A stretch of 64,000 nt of DNA from FEN-680 sp036845225 (GTDB lineage: Bacteria; Actinomycetota; Geothermincolia; Fen-727; Anoxymicrobiaceae), in NCBI GenBank assembly GCA_036845225.1, contig DAIUEJ010000006.1, positions 1 to 64,000 on the forward strand, written 5' to 3'. This document shows positions 61,393 through 64,000 of this stretch, in pieces (the stretch's first letter is position 1; every line of letters begins with the position of its first letter). The notes below the pieces were generated by a model. It was not told the origin of the DNA and did not search any database. It saw nothing but the letters and a program-made list of their open reading frames with translations. A program made the position numbers and the translations under genes.

Positions 61393-63649
61393 GATCGAAG
61401 TCCAGGGAGTGGTCCAGGGCGTCGGCTTCCGGCCTTTCGTCTACCGCATCGCGAACGAGTACGGAATCACGGGTACGGTTGCCAACACCGCCCGGGGCGT
61501 GGACATACGCGCGACGGGCGACGGCGACAGCGTCTTCCTCTTCCTCAAGGCCCTCAAGGACGAGGCCCCGGCCGCGGCAATAGTAGAGAAGGTCAGCGTG
61601 TTCTCGGAGGAGCAGCCTGCCGCGAGCGACTTCAGGATACTGTCGAGCGACGGCGCTGGACCGAAGCAGGTCCTCATCTCGCCGGACCTGGCGACCTGCG
61701 ACGACTGCAGGCGGGAGCTGTTCGACCCCGGTGACCGGCGCTTCCACTATCCGTTCATCAACTGCACCAACTGCGGCCCGCGCTTCACGATCATAAGCGA
61801 CACCCCTTACGACAGGCCTCTCACGTCCATGAGCAAGTTCGTGATGTGCCCCTCGTGCTCGCGTGAGTACCACGACCCGGCCGACCGACGCTTCCACGCG
61901 CAGCCAAACGCCTGCCCGGCCTGCGGGCCGAGGGCGTGGCTGGTCGGCAGGGAGGGCGGGGCGCTGGCGGGCGAGGCCGCGGTCGTTGGAGCCAGGCTCT
62001 TGAAGGAAGGGAGCATCGTCGCCGTCAAGGGGCTGGGCGGTTTTCACCTTGCCTGTGACGCGACCAGCGACGAAGCGGTGGCGGCCCTTCGCTCCAGGAA
62101 GCGCCGCTACGGCAAACCGCTGGCGGTGATGGCCTCCGGCCTGGCCGAGGCGCGCGAGATCTGCTTCCTCGGCGCCGAAGAGGAGCGCCAGCTGACCTCA
62201 CCCAGGCGTCCGATCGTCCTCTTGAAAGAGATCGAAGGCTCCGACCTGTCGCGCGAGGTGGCGGCCGGGCTCGACCGCCAGGGGCTCTTCCTCCCTTACA
62301 CGCCGCTGCACCACCTCTTACTGGAGGAGGCGGGGCTGCCGCTCGTGATGACGTCGGGCAACGTCTCGAGCGAGCCTATCGCGATAGATAACGAGGAAGC
62401 GATGATGAGGCTCTCCGACATCGCCGACTACTTCCTGCTCCATGACCGCGACATACTGGTACGCTACGACGACTCGGTCACCCGGGTGTTCCAGGGAGCT
62501 GAGTACCCCGTACGCCGCGCCAGGGGCTATGCCCCATACCCGATCAAGGTGGCGACCCGGGCTCAGGTGCAGGTGCTGGCGCTGGGAGCCGAGCTGAAGA
62601 ACACGTTCTGCGTGCTGCGCGGCGAGGAGGCGTTCATCAGTCAGCATATCGGGGACATGGAATCGGCCGGTGAAGTGGAGCATTTCGAGGAAGCGCTGCA
62701 GGCGGTGCTGAGGCTCTTCGCGCTGGAGCCCGAGATCGTCGCGCACGACCTCCACCCGGATTATCTGACCACGCAGATGGCGCCCGAGTTCTCCCTGCCC
62801 ACCGTCGGCATCCAGCACCATCACGCCCATGTCGTGAGCTGTATGGCCGACAACGCGGTGACCGGCGAGGTCATCGGCGTCGCCTGGGACGGGACAGGGT
62901 ATGGGACAGACGGCACGGTGTGGGGAGGCGAGTTCCTGATCGCCGACGAGGGTGGATTCCGCCGAGCTGCGCACCTGCAGAAGTACCCGATGCCGGGGGC
63001 GGACGCATGCATCTTCAAGCTCTACCGGATGGTCATGGGAGTTATGAGCGAGCTGTTCGAGGACGAGCAGGCCGCGCTCGAGAGGCTGAGGTCGCGGTTC
63101 GAGATAGAGGACGCGGAGGCGGCCTCGATGGCTTTCCAGCTCAAGGACGGTTTCAACGCCCCGATGACCTCGAGCGCAGGCAGGATGTTCGATGTCGCCG
63201 CCGCCCTGTCGGGCCTGAGGAGCGAGGCCGTCTACGATGGCCAGGCCGCCTGCGAGCTGGAGGCGGTCGCGCGCGATACGCGGGAGTATTACAATTTCAT
63301 CCTCGACAGGAGCGCGGAGCCGTGGGTCATCGATACCCGCCCGGTGTTCCGCGAGATGATCGTGGACGTGGAGAGCGGGAAAGGCCCCGCCGAGATAGGG
63401 GGCAAGTTCCATGCGACAATGGCGCTTGCCGCCATCGAGACGTGTGAAGCCCTCGCCGACGAGACCGGCCTCGAGAGGGTCGCTCTCTCCGGGGGTGTCT
63501 TCCAGAACGAGATGCTGCTGACCTGGGTCGTCGACGGCCTCAAGGCGGCCGGGCTCTCCCCTCTGGTGCACGGACGTGTGCCGTGCAACGACGGTGGGAT
63601 ATCGCTCGGCCAGGCCGTGGCGGCCGCCGGAATGAAAGAGAGAAGATAA
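61379..63649 (+). CDS. hypF: carbamoyltransferase HypF
   Basis: 756 residues from ATG 61379. An N-terminal acylphosphatase domain (VQGVVQGVGFRPFVYRIA) comes first, then two zinc fingers (CDDCRREL, CTNCGPRFT, CPSCSREY, CPACGPRA). A YrdC-like domain (KGLGGFHLACDATSDEAV) and a Kae1-like C-terminus (HHHAHVVSCMADN and SGGVFQNEMLL) follow. It makes the cyanide ligands of the [NiFe] site from carbamoyl phosphate with HypE. Confidence 0.95.
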   Translation: MRSLRIEVQGVVQGVGFRPFVYRIANEYGITGTVANTARGVDIRATGDGDSVFLFLKALKDEAPAAAIVEKVSVFSEEQPAASDFRILSSDGAGPKQVLISPDLATCDDCRRELFDPGDRRFHYPFINCTNCGPRFTIISDTPYDRPLTSMSKFVMCPSCSREYHDPADRRFHAQPNACPACGPRAWLVGREGGALAGEAAVVGARLLKEGSIVAVKGLGGFHLACDATSDEAVAALRSRKRRYGKPLAVMASGLAEAREICFLGAEEERQLTSPRRPIVLLKEIEGSDLSREVAAGLDRQGLFLPYTPLHHLLLEEAGLPLVMTSGNVSSEPIAIDNEEAMMRLSDIADYFLLHDRDILVRYDDSVTRVFQGAEYPVRRARGYAPYPIKVATRAQVQVLALGAELKNTFCVLRGEEAFISQHIGDMESAGEVEHFEEALQAVLRLFALEPEIVAHDLHPDYLTTQMAPEFSLPTVGIQHHHAHVVSCMADNAVTGEVIGVAWDGTGYGTDGTVWGGEFLIADEGGFRRAAHLQKYPMPGADACIFKLYRMVMGVMSELFEDEQAALERLRSRFEIEDAEAASMAFQLKDGFNAPMTSSAGRMFDVAAALSGLRSEAVYDGQAACELEAVARDTREYYNFILDRSAEPWVIDTRPVFREMIVDVESGKGPAEIGGKFHATMALAAIETCEALADETGLERVALSGGVFQNEMLLTWVVDGLKAAGLSPLVHGRVPCNDGGISLGQAVAAAGMKERR

Positions 63650-63653
63650 ACCG

Positions 63654-63884
63654 ATGTGCCTGGCAATTCCGGCCGAAGTGGTTGAACTGAAGGAGAACGA
63701 GCTCGCGCTGATCGACATCGGGGGCGCCCGGAAGCAGATCAGCATGATGCTGGTCGATGACGTGGGGGTCGGCGATTACGTCCTGGTCCACGCGGGCTTC
63801 GCCATTGAGAAGATCGACGAGGAGGAAGCTGCCAGGACTATGGAGCTTCTCAGGCAGCTGGCGGGGCTCGATGAGATACCTTGA
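63654..63884 (+). CDS. hypC: hydrogenase assembly chaperone HypC
   Basis: 76 residues, MCLAIPAEVVELKENELALID with the N-terminal MCLAIP that carries the functional Cys. It carries the Fe(CN)2CO unit to the hydrogenase large subunit. It starts four bases after hypF and its end overlaps hypD by 14 bases. Confidence 0.95.
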   Translation: MCLAIPAEVVELKENELALIDIGGARKQISMMLVDDVGVGDYVLVHAGFAIEKIDEEEAARTMELLRQLAGLDEIP

Positions 63885-64000
63885 CGAGTTCAGGGTGCCC
63901 GAGGCCGCCCGGGAGCTACTTCGTGAGATAGGGGAGCAGAGAGCCGGCGGCACCTTCATGGAGGTCTGCGGCACACATACCATGGCGATCTCGAAGGCGG
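63871..64000 (+). CDS. hypD: HypD, 5' part, cut by window end
   Basis: The first 43 residues from ATG 63871 read RYLDEFRVPEAARELLREIG and contain MEVCGTHTMAI, the conserved CGTH site of HypD, the Fe-S scaffold that works with HypC. The gene continues beyond the window. Confidence 0.93.
   Translation, partial: MRYLDEFRVPEAARELLREIGEQRAGGTFMEVCGTHTMAISKA

Overview
The window is about 64 kb of GC-rich bacterial chromosome with many GTG and TTG starts and short intergenic gaps. It looks like an anaerobic, H2- and formate-oxidising bacterium. A deep-branching actinobacterium (Geothermincolia/Aquicultoria-like) is my best guess. The guess rests on the base composition, the secreted protein with four 'FAEG' repeats and the mix of neighbours; no ribosomal or other phylogenetic marker is present, so it is inference only.

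Layout. 1-13 kb: a frameshifted IS1380-type transposase remnant, a methyltransferase, an HMG-CoA-synthase-like/DUF35 fusion with a thiolase, a flavodoxin-like protein, an epimerase, a PlsC acyltransferase, membrane and zinc-ribbon proteins, an amidohydrolase and a flippase-like protein. A tRNA-Asp follows, preceded by a possible small RNA whose predicted 5' end is complementary to the tRNA anticodon arm. 13-21 kb: surface proteins (receiver-TM-PKD protein, large repeat protein, secreted metallopeptidase-like protein, lipoprotein) and a PIN/RHH toxin-antitoxin pair. 21-31 kb: MmgE/PrpD protein, two related Cys-rich Fe-S proteins, IspH, two tandem UbiA prenyltransferases, a class III CoA-transferase, a protein made of nine exact 23-residue repeats, and zinc-ribbon/SHOCT proteins. 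31-39 kb: a SbcD/YhaN-type nuclease-ATPase pair, an MBL hydrolase, a zincin, a flavodoxin-like protein and a MoxR/CoxE pair.

39-64 kb is one functional block for periplasmic hydrogen and formate oxidation. tatA-tatC and fdhE precede a Tat-exported, selenocysteine-containing formate dehydrogenase (fdhG has an in-frame TGA and a SECIS-like hairpin), its Fe-S subunit, and an RnfC-RnfD pair. Next, on the minus strand, is a full selenium island: DUF3343, selD (itself a selenoprotein whose true start lies upstream of an in-frame TGA), yedF, selA, selB, tRNA-Sec, a LysR regulator and a P-loop protein. Divergent from it is a Tat-exported [NiFe] hydrogenase (small subunit, large subunit, membrane cytochrome-b-like subunit) followed by a second RnfC-RnfD pair, then hyaD-hypF-hypC-hypD, with hypD cut by the window end.

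The most notable points are: two parallel dehydrogenase modules (formate and H2), each followed by RnfC and RnfD without the other Rnf subunits; a hydrogenase leader with a strong promoter, a LysR-box-like palindrome, a three-helix RNA and an intrinsic terminator whose arm can pair with the upstream helix; the selenoprotein SelD; the tRNA-Asp-complementary small RNA candidate; the 23-residue repeat protein; and a short domain shared by two proteins 23 kb apart.
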